Shown here: piece by piece, positions 35,441-46,922 of the stretch
Layout of the letters: each line of letters begins with the position of its first letter
Position numbering within the stretch: the first letter of the stretch is position 1
Origin: Ectobius pallidus
Taxonomy: Eukaryota > Arthropoda > Insecta > Blattodea > Ectobiidae
Reading direction: 5' to 3'
Length of the DNA stretch: 64,000 nt
Assembly (NCBI GenBank): GCA_964059195.1
Contig: CAXKWD010000009.1
Coordinates: 87,393,432-87,457,431 of the forward strand
Program-made: the position numbers and the translations under genes
The notes under the pieces: generated by a model
Databases searched by the model: none
The model's input: only the letters and a program-made list of their open reading frames with translations
Told to the model about the DNA's origin: nothing

Positions 35441-35602
35441 CTGGCTTGATGTCTTTGCGAGGTCCGAATGGGCTGCCATCGCTCTCGTCTTCATCATCTA
35501 GAGACTGGTCGAATTTGCCGTCCAGCGGCCAATCAGCTTCCAGAGTATGACGCTGAGCCTGATCTCTGTTTCTCGTCGACGTCAAATGACGCATGATGGG
35601 AG
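35441..35602 (-). CDS. Candidate internal coding exon of an unidentified host gene
   Basis: On the minus strand, TAACATTCTTAG is followed by 162 open bases ending CCAG, then GTAATA. These are plausible acceptor and donor signals. The segment is clearly GC-richer than the flanking AT-rich DNA, as expected for an insect exon. It starts and ends in phase 1, so skipping or inclusion would keep the frame. Read from the conserved ATG-containing frame, the peptide has R-H-L-T-S-T-R-N-R-D-Q, then L-E-A-D-W-P-L-D-G-K-F-D-Q, an acidic run L-D-D-E-D-E-S-D-G and S-P-F-G-P-R-K-D-I-K-P. It is polar and acidic with no membrane segment, suggesting a linker or cytoplasmic region. I do not recognise the protein. 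No neighbouring exon of the same gene could be identified in the window. Confidence 0.55.
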
Positions 35603-37523
35603 CTAAGAATGTTAGTTCATAAATCTAAGCCATTTTTATGCTTAGCTTGGAGCAAGGTATACCTTGTTTCGATATTTTTCCTGTTAGTGGAATTAGCGTG
35701 AACTGTTTAAAGCACGCATTGTAAGCAATTATATTTCAGTGCAAAGTAATAATATCAATAAATCAATTAATCAATTTCAACACGGTTTGAAAAAAAATAC
35801 AAATAAGAATCTGATACACATACATTAGGCCTACAATAATAAGATCTAGAAGTGAGTAAGAAATTTATGGTGATATAATGTGTGAAAGCGTAAAAGTATA
35901 AAAGCAAACTATTGTGGCAATTGTGTGGCAATATATCTAACTACGATAATGTTTCAGTTCTCTAAATATATTTAATGGTTTTAGTAAGCTACTGGTTCTC
36001 TAAATTGGTTGAAAGAACTTTTAAGTACAGTTCAAATGACAAGATAGCAATTTTATAAAACGTAAATTTAGATTTTATGATAAACTTCAATTACATAACG
36101 TAAAAAGTTCTAAAAATCAAGACATATTTACTATTATTTTTAATAAAGAAATTTTTTAGCCTTGCCAATAATATAATAATGACTTGCTCCAAACTAAACT
36201 AGGATATTCACTATAAATAAACAAACAAAAAGCCCAACACAGTGTCTGTCCAGACAACCAGTGTGAAAGATGGAGGATGAAAAAGTAGAATGCTTCCTGG
36301 AAGTTGTTTATTTAAACATGCTAATGTTCTGAGATAACTCTCCTCAAGATGACATCACTGTATTCCAAGGAAGACACTAAAGTTAGAAGAAAAACTCCGG
36401 ACAAGGACTAACTTCTTGAATACAAAAGGACAAAGCACTGAGAGAAAGAAATCAGGACAACTTTGTTCCCATCACAGAGGGGAAAAAACTGTATAATCAA
36501 GATTTTCTTGCAGAATTCGGGCTGCAGTAATGGGTGGTGGACATATGGTGGGGACATGGAGAGTGAAAGCTAAGAGCATTGCCTCAAAGGGGTAAATGGA
36601 AGGGCTAAATCATCCCACAACATTACAGAAGTTTTATTATCCTTCATAAGCACTACAAATGTATGAAAAATATAATATAAAATGTTTAATTCTTACAATA
36701 CTATTACTGTTATATGTGTTACTTTTATTGTTATTATTACTACTATTATTACGCTGTTAACTGTTTCGAATGTTTCTGTTACAGGACATCAATTTCCTGT
36801 CACGCAGCATGTCCAGTTCATGAAGATTCACTTCAGGTAAATGCATCAATGACAATCATTTTGTAAGTATAATCTAAATTAAAATCTACGCTTCTGTTAT
36901 CATCAACGTCGCTTCTATTCTTTAATCCTTTCACTGCTATGGAAGTATAAATTCGTCACCTTAAAAATTTCACAAAGGCAGAGACACAAGATCGGTGGAG
37001 TAGTTCTTTACATAAAACGTGAGGATCTATCATCTACAAGTTGGTGTTGTCATTTACGGAAATCAGCTATTTCACTAAAATTTTCCTCATTTATTTTAAA
37101 CGTAGTGCCCACTGACGATTTCACTCGACGATTAAATATATTACTATAGAAATTCAGCTCTGAAAGGATTAAGGAGATATTATCCTTAAAATATCTTCAG
37201 AAATTAAATTTTTAAATTTTGCTACGAAAAATAGTTCTCGTTTATTCTACCTGAAAAGATTGGCTTGGTTTCAAGTTATTACAAGCGGTCTTATATTCAT
37301 TTCTAGGATAACCTTAAAGGAAAGATGAGGAGCTGCTTCTAAAATAATCTTACTGGCTACAATGTAAAAAAAAATAATAATAAGTTCCCCTTGAAACTGG
37401 TTACTTCTCCACCTGTGAAGCTTTGCGGTTAACATACACTATTAGCGGCAGGCGTTCTGCCTCCAGGTAGCTCCATCAATAAAGCGCATCAAATGTAATA
37501 ATTAAATAACATAGCTTACAGAA
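35603..37523. other. Putative intron upstream (minus strand) of the candidate exon
   Basis: About 1.9 kb of AT-rich sequence. Nothing recognised except short AT-rich runs and a G-rich stretch near 36520-36600. Confidence 0.35.
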
Positions 37524-37531
37524 CTTGTGCA

Positions 37532-37924
37532 CATAGGCGTACCGAGGGGGGTTTTGGGGGTTTGAACCCCCCCCCCATTGATTAAAAAAAAAGGAAAATT
37601 GTATAATTTTTTTAAGTCTGCCCATAAATTACTTAATACAAGTATAAAGCGTGGGAAGCTTAAACCTGGTTACTGTGCATCTTAATTTTTAAAATTTTCC
37701 GGGGGAGGACCCCTGGAAGCTTAAAACTCGTTATTTTGCATCTTAATTTTTAAAATTTTCCGGGGGAAGCTCCGGAAGCTTAAAACTCGTTATTTTGCAT
37801 CTTAATTTTTTTAATTTTCCGGGGGAGGACCCCCGGACCCCCTCTCCCTGGGGGGTATTCCATACCCCCCAAGACCCTGCGGATGTTATAACCCCCCCAT
37901 ATGGTCGGCCTGGTTATGCCTATG
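37532..37924. mobile_element. hAT-like non-autonomous element, CATAGGCGTA family, copy 1
   Basis: The ends are CATAGGCGTACC and, inversely, CATAGGCATAACC. A perfect 8-bp target duplication, cttgtgca, lies at 37524-37531 and 37925-37932. Inside the left end, GGGGG and CCCCC tracts form a strong stem. Three tandem units of about 60 bases follow (AGCTTAAAACTCGTTATTTT, GCATCTTAATTTTTAAAATT, TTCCGGGGGA). Copy 2 at 51095-51406 has the same ends but only two units. Confidence 0.92.
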
Positions 37925-38064
37925 CTTGTGCATGTTTCTAAGTATTACGAGACCACGTTACACACTAGTAGTATGGTCAAAGAAAAGAACATACATGCCA
38001 ATTTATGCGAATAAGGCTATTAATATAAACTATACAATAAAAATAGTTATTAATTAGTTGTACA

Positions 38065-38561
38065 TAGGTCCCGGATTTCTAAGCAAAATGCAAGTTATTT
38101 TCAGACTAGTGAACACATTTAAATGGAGGACAACGTGCTAATTTCACTCCTAGATGTCATTATCACCGGTTTTCTTTCGTTTTTCCGCTAATAGAATTAC
38201 AGAAAAATCCGGGCTAAAAAACACTCTGTCAGATATATTAACAGCTTACTAATGAAGAAACAGATAGCATATTAAAGAGGAATTCATCGAAGAAAACCTG
38301 TGTTGCTTTTCACATTAACCTGTGACGTCCTGAAAGAACATTTACAAATCGTTCTTTACTGACAGACTCAGGAGCTTGACACAAGAAAAACTGCGGATGA
38401 CCTTCCATACATACCTGGAACAGCCGTAAATAAGATTTCTACGAATCTAATAATAATTTATTTTATTTTCGTGTAATTTGTTTTTACGTATTTTGGTGCT
38501 TATTCCTTACATTTTTCGTGCTTATTTTACTGTTTTATTTTGCTTATAAATCCGGGCTCTA
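38065..38561. mobile_element. Probable hAT-like element (TAGGTCCCGG ends, GCTTATTTT words)
   Basis: The left end TAGGTCCCGGATTTCTAAGC and the right end, inversely TAGAGCCCGGATTTATAAGC, are an inverted repeat. Flanking 8-mers gttgtaca and gttattaa agree at 5 of 8 only. GTGCTTATT, TTGCTTAT and related words recur in the right third. By its CCCGGATTT motif it is a relative of the elements at 20220 and 55238. Confidence 0.7.
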
Positions 38562-38569
38562 GTTATTAA

Positions 38570-39305
38570 TATTAAATCAAACCACGTGTATTTAAAGGGA
38601 GATAAGAGAATGGTAAATTACACTGTTAGAGAAAAGCTTATATTCTGAATTGTCAGAGCAGAAACGAGAGGAAAGAGAGAGAGGGGGAAAAAAATAGTAG
38701 GGCCTGTATGATCATAACAGCACGTGTGCACCAATAATGAAACGTCCTTTTTATGTTTCCAGGGAAATAATATTTTTAAACTTTCAAAATACGAAGATGT
38801 CATTAGAATCAATTTGAGATACGTATAAAAGTCATTCCAACTTAAATATTACCAGCGATAGTCTAGATCTGGAAGGATATGTAAGTAATTTAAAATTAAA
38901 TTCAAATCGGTTTTTAAATACAGAAAAATAATTCTGGAATTCTTAATTGCACATGTTTTATGGAACTCTCAAGCAGTAGGTAAAAACCTTCATAGTCAGA
39001 ACTGGTTTCATCTCCGTGTAATCCTTATATATATTCTTTAAAAGAGAGAGGTTAAATCTGGGAGGCACTCAACCTCATGAGGTCAATATGAAAAAAGAAT
39101 AGCGGTCATTTTAGACCATGGGTGCCTGCATTCTGATAACATTCATCCAAATGATGTTATCTACCATGTTAACTCAAAAATATTTAAAACAGTCATTAAG
39201 AAATGACATAAAAGCAAGGCATTTTACAGTATACAGGAATTCGATGAGACAAATCTGGGTGGCCTACAGTTTTAGAATATTTATGTAGCTAAAACTGTGG
39301 TGTTA

Positions 39306-39307
<2 letters not shown>
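38570..39307. other. No recognised gene
   Basis: AT-rich sequence without features, ending in a poly(A) run. Confidence 0.4.

Positions 39308-39337
<30 letters not shown>
39308..39337. repeat. Poly(A) run, 30 bases
   Basis: Uninterrupted A run; no retroposon body recognised upstream. Confidence 0.9.
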
Positions 39338-39340
<3 letters not shown>

Positions 39341-39552
39341 GTAGGTTGAACGGCAGGCCATGTCTCTTCATGGTATTGTTGTTCAACTGTATTTTATTTC
39401 TCTTAGAGGGCTAGAGCCTGTTCACTTAGACTTATTTACACGGACATTTCACGAATGAGCGTGTGGGTGGTAAGCTTAGGGGACCATAAGAGAGAAAAAA
39501 CCCACTGTTATTACAATAGCCCGGACCTACAGCTTAATGTGGCATTTAAATC

Positions 39553-39658
39553 AGGCTAAAAGCTATAAGTGTGCAAAATTTAAAGTTTCTAGCTCATCTG
39601 GAAGTGGGTAAACATTAATGTCAGTGAGTCAGCCATGTGGCTTTATGTTATAGGGATA
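39553..39658 (+). repeat. Dispersed repeat family G, 3' part only
   Basis: CTAAAAGCTATAAGTGTGCA, AAGTTTCTAGCTCATCTGGA, AGTGGGTAAACATTAATGTC and AGTGAGTCAG, ending TTATGTTATAGGGATAAC, match the end of the copy at 22738-23057. The 5' two thirds are absent. Confidence 0.65.
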
Positions 39659-42600
39659 ACATTTAAAGTTATTCATAGACATATGGGAAAGTATTAAACG
39701 TAGACAAATATCCAGAGTATTTAACGTTAATATTGTACATTGCGAGAATGTCCTGTTTTCGTTTCTCATGTAAGTCATATATAACTTATATCCTTATCAA
39801 CACACTTAGAAGATGTGGAAATGTATCCACGAATATTTTCAGTTCAAAATTACATGAGAACATTTTAGGAGAAAACACACAAATTTTGTATACAGTAATG
39901 AACCGTGTGGATTGTAGTCCACTTATAACAAAAGACATACACTTTCATACCTCTTTTTAATGCAAACAACGCGTAGTAATGTTTTATTACAATGAATTTA
40001 TACACTAACAATAAAAACTTTAATTTAAATTCCAGTATTATCTTAAACAAAGCCATTTATTTTCTTTTATGAAATATTTCCTGATTTAGTGATGAGATAA
40101 AAGAATAACAGATCGCCGGGAAGGTCTGGAACTCACTTAGAGAGTATTTTTAAGTATGAGAAAGAAATAATGACAGAGATTACAAGTGGTATTTAGGTTT
40201 GCGTGTGTAGACACATTTGTCGCATATTCTTGCATCGCAATGAGTTATGCGAAGTGGAGAATGTAGAACAGGGCAAGTTAAGTCTCCGATCTAGAGACAT
40301 ACAAAGTGTTATTATAAGTAATGTTATACAGTCTGGTCTTAACTCTCGTTTCTCTTCTCTTTACATTAGAGATATGCATACAGTATTTAATTATCCATCT
40401 AATTAACCCAAATTAAGTGGAGTGCTTTCTATATTAAAGAAAACGAAATTATAATCTAATAGACTACTTTCAATCTCGAAGGTGATTACGGAAAATGATA
40501 TGTGTCCACCCGTTCATAACTTCAGCGTCTAATTGTATTATGTGATTATTAAGCTTACTTCTATGGAAAGGGAGTTTTTGCGTCTGCCTGTTTGACGCTC
40601 ATAGTGTCTATCAGGCCAAAATTGATATTAGTGTAGTGTACAGTGTAAAATGAACTCTGTGTGGCTATTTAATATACTGCATATACCGTATATATATATA
40701 TATATATATATATAATAGCCACTACCAATATGTATGCATTACATTTTACACTCGAGAGTAGAAGTAGTCTTCAAAATTTTATATCATTATATTGAATTCA
40801 TAACTTTTCAACTTACGAAAAGCAAAAAGATGATTTTTACATCGAAAATTATGGGAGTAGGCCTACATGAGGGAATGAAAAAAACTGGGTATAGTTCATT
40901 TAATATTGATTACCGGCAGGCCTATACTAAAATAATTGTGCATGTAATAATATTTATTTTTTCTTTCTCCTATTAAAGGCTGACTTCTGCACCACATTTG
41001 GACCTACGGACTAACAAATATTTCGCGAGGGATCCTGCAGTGATAGCTAATCGGGCCAATAGAGGATAGAGCACTTTTCAATATTGTGGGACCAAAAAAT
41101 CTGTTACTGCAGTAGCCAGGACCTGCAGATTAACATGAAGTCCGAACCACGACGAGTCTCACGTATACCTCACTTACGTCTAACAATGACTTTGATAGAG
41201 GTGAAATCAGCGGTCAACCATTGAGTTCTTACTGCTTAACTCGCTGAACAAGTTGGAATTTGGTACGATAACTCGCAGGATTACATCTGGAAAGCTTCAT
41301 TCCTCACAAAATTCTGATGGAATAATATTCCTGACATACCACAACTGATCCGTTAACACTTAAATGCACGACGGAATCGGAATGGAATTGAGAATATCTG
41401 CAACGTACTTTTGATACGTGGCTCCTTCCTCTTTTATGCCCACTACCATGTAGTAGGCAATGGGTACCTAGGCAAAGCCCATTTGCCCCATAATTTGTAA
41501 TATGATTTGGAGGTGGTGTCATAGCTGTAAGGTAGGGGTGGTTAGCATGTTCCATTCTATTGTTGTTGCCGAGAAGACAGTCTATTGTGATTTTGTATCT
41601 CCGATTTCTTGCTCTAAAATTTTGTCTTACGCGGTCCTTTTATTTAATAATTTTGAAATTTGGGGTGGTGTTATTATGCGGGTTGCGGCCCGTCTTTTGT
41701 AAGGGAACTATTCCAACATTCGTTGCAAGGCCTTGAAAAACAGCAAAAAACCTTGGCAGAATAGCTTGACTTTAATTCTCACAGAATTGTGAGACTGTTC
41801 CGGACTGCAAAGAAAACAGCCCACATAATGATTAACGAGATAGGAACATTTGGCATGTTTTGGGACCTTGTCCTATCAATGAAGCTCTTCGAATTTCTCG
41901 TAAGAACAGAATTAGAGCTCTGACAACTACATTTTCAAGCAAACGGGACACGCTGTTTATGAAGAGATCCATTGCCTTTATGAAGAGAGCTCATATCGGC
42001 GGATAAATACATTAGCCATTCCTTCAGCTCATCTTACGATTATAGGCTTTCAAATCCTACAGTGAGGGTGGAACAAAATAACACCAGCCTGCTCAAGTCC
42101 ACGAAGAGAAATGCAGAATTTACCAGCCGACCAGTCCCTTCTACAAAGAAAGTATCATCTTACTTTCACTGAAGTCATGATTTGACGATTGGTGCAAGGG
42201 CACAATACCTCGCCTCTTCGCTGTTACATCTTGACCTTTATGGCAAACCTCACTAATTAGATCATACTTAAAATGAATAGTTCTCGTATTATTTTCCCTC
42301 ATTTTAACATAAATTTTAAACAAACTACTGAGTCCTATAGGATATATATTACGAAATCTAAGAGTTATTTATAATAAAAAGTAATATTACATTATGCTAT
42401 TGTTTAATTTTTAGTACACTTCGTTTTACCACTTTAATAGCCTTTACCGTCGTGAATATTTAGTAACTTCACACAACAATGTCAGAGATTTTTAAGATTT
42501 TTCGTCTTAAAATTCTACTAGACATGGTCGGGATATGAAAGACAGTATCTTTGCAAGAATTTTAATTATCCTAAAATTGTATCGAAAATATTTATTACGA

Positions 42601-43151
42601 CGCAATAGAATGCAATTCCAACCAGAGCAGAGTGAAAATATCTTTCGAATGATACCTCATTCCTACCACACATATTTCGCTTTTAATAATTAGGCTTTAT
42701 CAAATTGAATATCATCCAGCTTTCCAATTTCATTGTTCCAGTTTATAAACATGGCATTTTTACAAATAATCATAAACATTTAAAACAATAATTCATGATG
42801 CAATGACATTAAAATGTTCTGATAATAATTACTTATGTTCTCAAATGTTCCCAACTTACAATTCCAGGACTGCATAAAACATTGCACGCGACTCGGGTAA
42901 AATCTGGGGACTTCTTGCACTCGGGAACTCATCATTCGGACCATAATTCTTAATATATACATTTGTTACATAAATAATTATTACACCCATGTAAAAAATT
43001 TCAGGGACTGATCATAGTGCATTCGCGATAAGACTATGTGTCAGAAGCGTGGACTTAAGAGAAAGATTACTCCCAAGCAGAGCGGATATCCTTGCACAAG
43101 CCGCGTCTTCCGTCCGTCCATATGCAGGGTTGTACATTAAATTAACAGATA
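39659..43151. other. No recognised gene; (TA)n run; possible old repeat at 41700-42130
   Basis: About 3.5 kb. A (TA)n run lies at 40689-40714. 41760-42130 can be read in pieces as peptide on the plus strand (for example R-T-A-K-K-T-A-H-I-M-I-N-E-I-G-T-F-G), broken by stops, and shares CCGGACTGC-AAGAAAACAG with 2493-2513. It may be an old repeat or pseudogene of unknown family. Confidence 0.3.
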
Positions 43152-43403
43152 CACCCATTAAGTGAAAGCAATAATCGCGATCAGAAACATTTAGATATTG
43201 TATTCTCAACTGTTGATTTCGTTAAATTCCCACAATGAAAATCATATTATCTTCTCGGCGGATCCAGGAAGGGGCCGCACCCATTAAGTGAAAGCAATAA
43301 TCGCGATCAGAAACATTTAGATATTGTATTCTCAACTGTTGATTTCGTTAAATTCCCACAATGAAAATCATATTATCTTCTCGGCGGATCCAGGAAGGGG
43401 CCG
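43152..43403. repeat. Exact 126-bp tandem duplication
   Basis: Two adjacent units, 43152-43277 and 43278-43403, starting CACCCATTAAGTGAAAGCAA and ending GAAGGGGCCG, agree at every base I compared. The identity implies a recent duplication or an assembly artefact. Confidence 0.95.
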
Positions 43404-44503
43404 TAGGGGCGTCAATAATAATTCAAATTGTATTAAATACAAAACAAAAATAAAAGCTTTTATGTACTCGTCCTATTTCAACCTGAGGATTATAAAATGC
43501 AAGCTGAATAGTATTTAAATTCTAGGCGCCTTATGGAAACCCATAAGACAGCAGTTGTTAGAGTCCCTTATCTTTAATTATTGCACAGACACTCTAGCAG
43601 TTATTTAAAAACAAGGTTCAGATCAATGATGGCTGAAGATCTACTACAGGGATTAGCATTAATGGCTATGTACAGAGGAATTACTGAAAGGCTTTATGCA
43701 CAAAATGCCATTAATGGATTTGCTACAAAAATGCCGTGACTATAAATGATTAATTGATTTCTCGTGAACTATTTAAGACCAGAACTTGCTTTTGGTATTT
43801 GATTAATTATTTTAATTTTTATGTATGCCTAATATGTATAACCCACAAATTTCTCTGGACAAGAAGAATTTTAGTTTGCTAAGAAATTTGGAAGAATCAC
43901 CCAGAGGACCCTTACAAAACTGAATGCTTCAATTCAAAATATGGATGATTTGTTGTAGGACGTACTAAAATAGAGGTATGATGTATATAAAACCTTCTTA
44001 GTACATAGGATTTGAAAAATTATAAATTTACCTTACAATATAGGCTACATTGTTTATGGAAAAGAACATTGTTAGAAATGGAAGATAATATGAAAAAAAG
44101 CTAGACAGATAAAGAGAGAAAAAGAGGGAGAGAGGAGGAGAAAGTATGTACTTATGTACCAAGCTGATACAGGGGAATGTCAACAAATTATTACAAGAGC
44201 AGCACAAAGAAACAGGTAGGACAGACAAAGTCAGCAAAGTCCGGATGTGATACTGGACATGGCTGGCTGGACAAACACTGTTCAGGACGTCCTTGTGGTC
44301 ACAATATGGCGCAAAAAGAGGCGAGGACACATTTCCATTCTCATCACATCAACACACCAGTGTAATCATCGTAATATCTATGTATGACAGGCTCTCGTGT
44401 TATATGCTCTTGTCAGTACCCATTTTGCAGCAGCTAGTCTCTTAGAAGAGGGACGTCTGGGCTACAAATATTGTCTTGATGATTAGGCTATACAGTTTGA
44501 TAA
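43404..44503. other. No recognised gene
   Basis: AT-rich with a GA-rich run at 44095-44145 (AGAGAGAAAAAGAGGG-type). No recognised feature. Confidence 0.4.
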
Positions 44504-45173
44504 TAGACCTGGGATTTTAAGGCAAATGCCTATTTTGTTCCATATTAAATAACATGAAGATTTTTAAATATGTTGACATTTCATGATAAATCACTTATAT
44601 TTATAGAGTTTTTTAGTGCCCTAAAATGCCTATTTAGACGTTTGGAGCCTATTTTTACTATTTTAGCGCATAAAATGCCTATTTTGTACATTTAAAATAA
44701 AATTCAACTTCCGTAACTTTTACAATCATTTAATGGACATCCCTGAATGAAGAACAGAACAGCAGAGGGTGGGGTTTTCACAGAAACTTGATTTTCCCAA
44801 ACCATTGTTGCCAAAGGAATGGGGGAGGATTAGCTCAAAACAACAAGCAGCAGGTATATAATAAGAAGGGACATACTGTGTTAATTTTTCATATAATCCA
44901 AAACTGTTTTTGATAAATGTATTTTTAATTCTGTCTTAATTTTGCAATTATTTCTGCTAAGCATAGGTATATCACGTTTCTTGCAGTAAAAAAAGATCAC
45001 GTTACAGTTTAAGCGCATATTGTAGTATTTTAAAGTCTATTTTCTGTCTATTTACACATTTCTAAAACATATTTTAAGTGCCTATTTTATCTTTTAAAAG
45101 CCTATTTACTTGTTTTAAAAGCCTATTTTAGGTGCCTAAAACTAATTTTTTAGAGCCTAAAATCCCAGGTCTA
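44504..45173. mobile_element. Inverted-repeat element with GCCTATTTT words
   Basis: The ends are TAGACCTGGGATTTTAAGGC and, inversely, TAGACCTGGGATTTTAGGCT, an excellent inverted repeat. GCCTATTT occurs about seven times inside and GCCTAAAA at the right end. No 8-bp duplication is convincing at these boundaries, so the superfamily is inferred only from likeness to the neighbouring word-repeating elements. Confidence 0.75.
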
Positions 45174-46846
45174 ATAGTAACACACAGACAAAGTATGGCG
45201 TGATCTGACCACACCTTGCAGATGTTTAGCAAATGAAGACAGTATATTTCCGAAGAACTCTTTAAGAACTATATATATAAGTATATAAGTAGTTATATAT
45301 ACATTTAAACATATATATAGACTGAACATGAACTTTGGCGTAATAGGAAAACGATATAACAAATATTTTAAAAATAAAGCATATAACATGATAGTCTGTG
45401 GTGTCATTTGAGAGGCAGGATAATCTCCTAGAGCCAGAATTAAGATGAATATGCGCAGAGGAGTTATTTTTATACATTATCACCGCTTACATTATACATT
45501 TGCCTTTTCTGGAGATGGATGACGTATGTATTACGTATCAAACAAACATCCTTTCTCTCTATATTCCATCTTGTAAATGTCAAATATATTTATTTATGTA
45601 TTTTGCCTTTCGACGGTTGCTCTAGAGCCCATTTCCAGTCAACCTACAGTAGGCTAAGTAAATTCCAATCTGGAATTAGTATCTGAAAATGGAGAAGCCC
45701 TGAAAATCCCATTCAGATTGGCCTGCATCGGGATTTTAATCTCCTAGAGAGTCCGCGATGAGAATGTCCAGTACAAACAAAATATGGATTCGTAATAAAT
45801 GTTTTCAGTGGTACGTCCACTTGACATATATTACACAAATTAGCAAAAACTTTTATTCTACTTATAATAAGACTCTTGTTGTGACAATTGTAACTGTATC
45901 GTGTATAAAAACAAAGTAGGCCTACATTAAATAAAATAAATACTTCTTTAACAATTATGAGAAAACTAGATTTAAAAACACACTTAAATTGCTAATTTTG
46001 AAGCACAGATGATCTTAATTGAAGCATGGCCTACTTTCCCACGCACAGTAGTTAGAATTATGTAGCCTACGTCTGTTACAGAAATATGTAAAATTATTCT
46101 TTTTTGTAAGTGTGCTGTCCTTAACTGATGATGGATTAAACACCATAGTTATGTTGTTTGTGGTGCTTATGAATTTATAGTGAATGACTAGGAATTCATT
46201 TACATTTAAATCATCCATCAAAGCACTATTTTTAAGTGGTCATAAATACTTCGCGACTTTAATAAAAACTCCACATAAAAATACGTTACCTACCGTTGGT
46301 AATGCTATTAAAAGGATTGTTTTGTTCCTGATGTATCGTCTAATGTTGATTATAACTGGGAGTAAAGTGTCAAACGTTCAAACCAAAATCGATGAAGATC
46401 TTGTGACTAAAACGATGTTATAAAAGTCCTTATGGAAAATATTTTCTGCATGTTTTCACTTTCAAATCTTAAATGTCAAAATATAGCCCTAATTCCTCTC
46501 AGGTGGACAACTCAAAATTAATATTGGATGCTGTGATAAGTGTAAGCATTACATTAGGGCACAGCACAAGGATTGTCCAATCCTTCATTGCAGTAGCTAC
46601 TTATGCCTTTTCCATATCACTTATAAACTTATGCATAAAGTTTGGCTCTACTGTGGAGTGATTCTCCAAACAGGTAGGTAATTTTCTGAATGCAGTCTTA
46701 CTGTTGCATATTCTGTTCTCAAAATTTCAAGGTAAGACTAAATGTGGAATATTTCGAAAAGTATAAAAGGCAAGTCTACATTAAAAAATGAAAATTCTTC
46801 AATTTATAATCTTTTGAAATGTTAGCCAAATGCACATTTTCATGAT

Positions 46847-46850
<4 letters not shown>
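45174..46850. other. No recognised gene
   Basis: AT-rich. 45640-45770 is more balanced and includes CATCGGGATTTTAATCTCCT, a distant likeness to a tRNA box B on the minus strand, too weak to call. Confidence 0.35.

Positions 46851-46919
<69 letters not shown>
46851..46919. repeat. Compound (AT)n(GT)n microsatellite
   Basis: About 38 bases of AT repeats followed by about 31 bases of GT repeats. Confidence 0.95.

Positions 46920-46922
<3 letters not shown>

Noticed and set aside
43152..43403. CRISPR-like or satellite array
   Set aside because: Only two directly adjacent identical units with no spacers, in a eukaryotic setting. It is a simple tandem duplication.
44496..45181. 8-bp target duplication for the GCCTATTTT-word element
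   Set aside because: The flanking 8-mers at the inverted-repeat boundaries agree at about 3 of 8, no better than chance, so no duplication is claimed.
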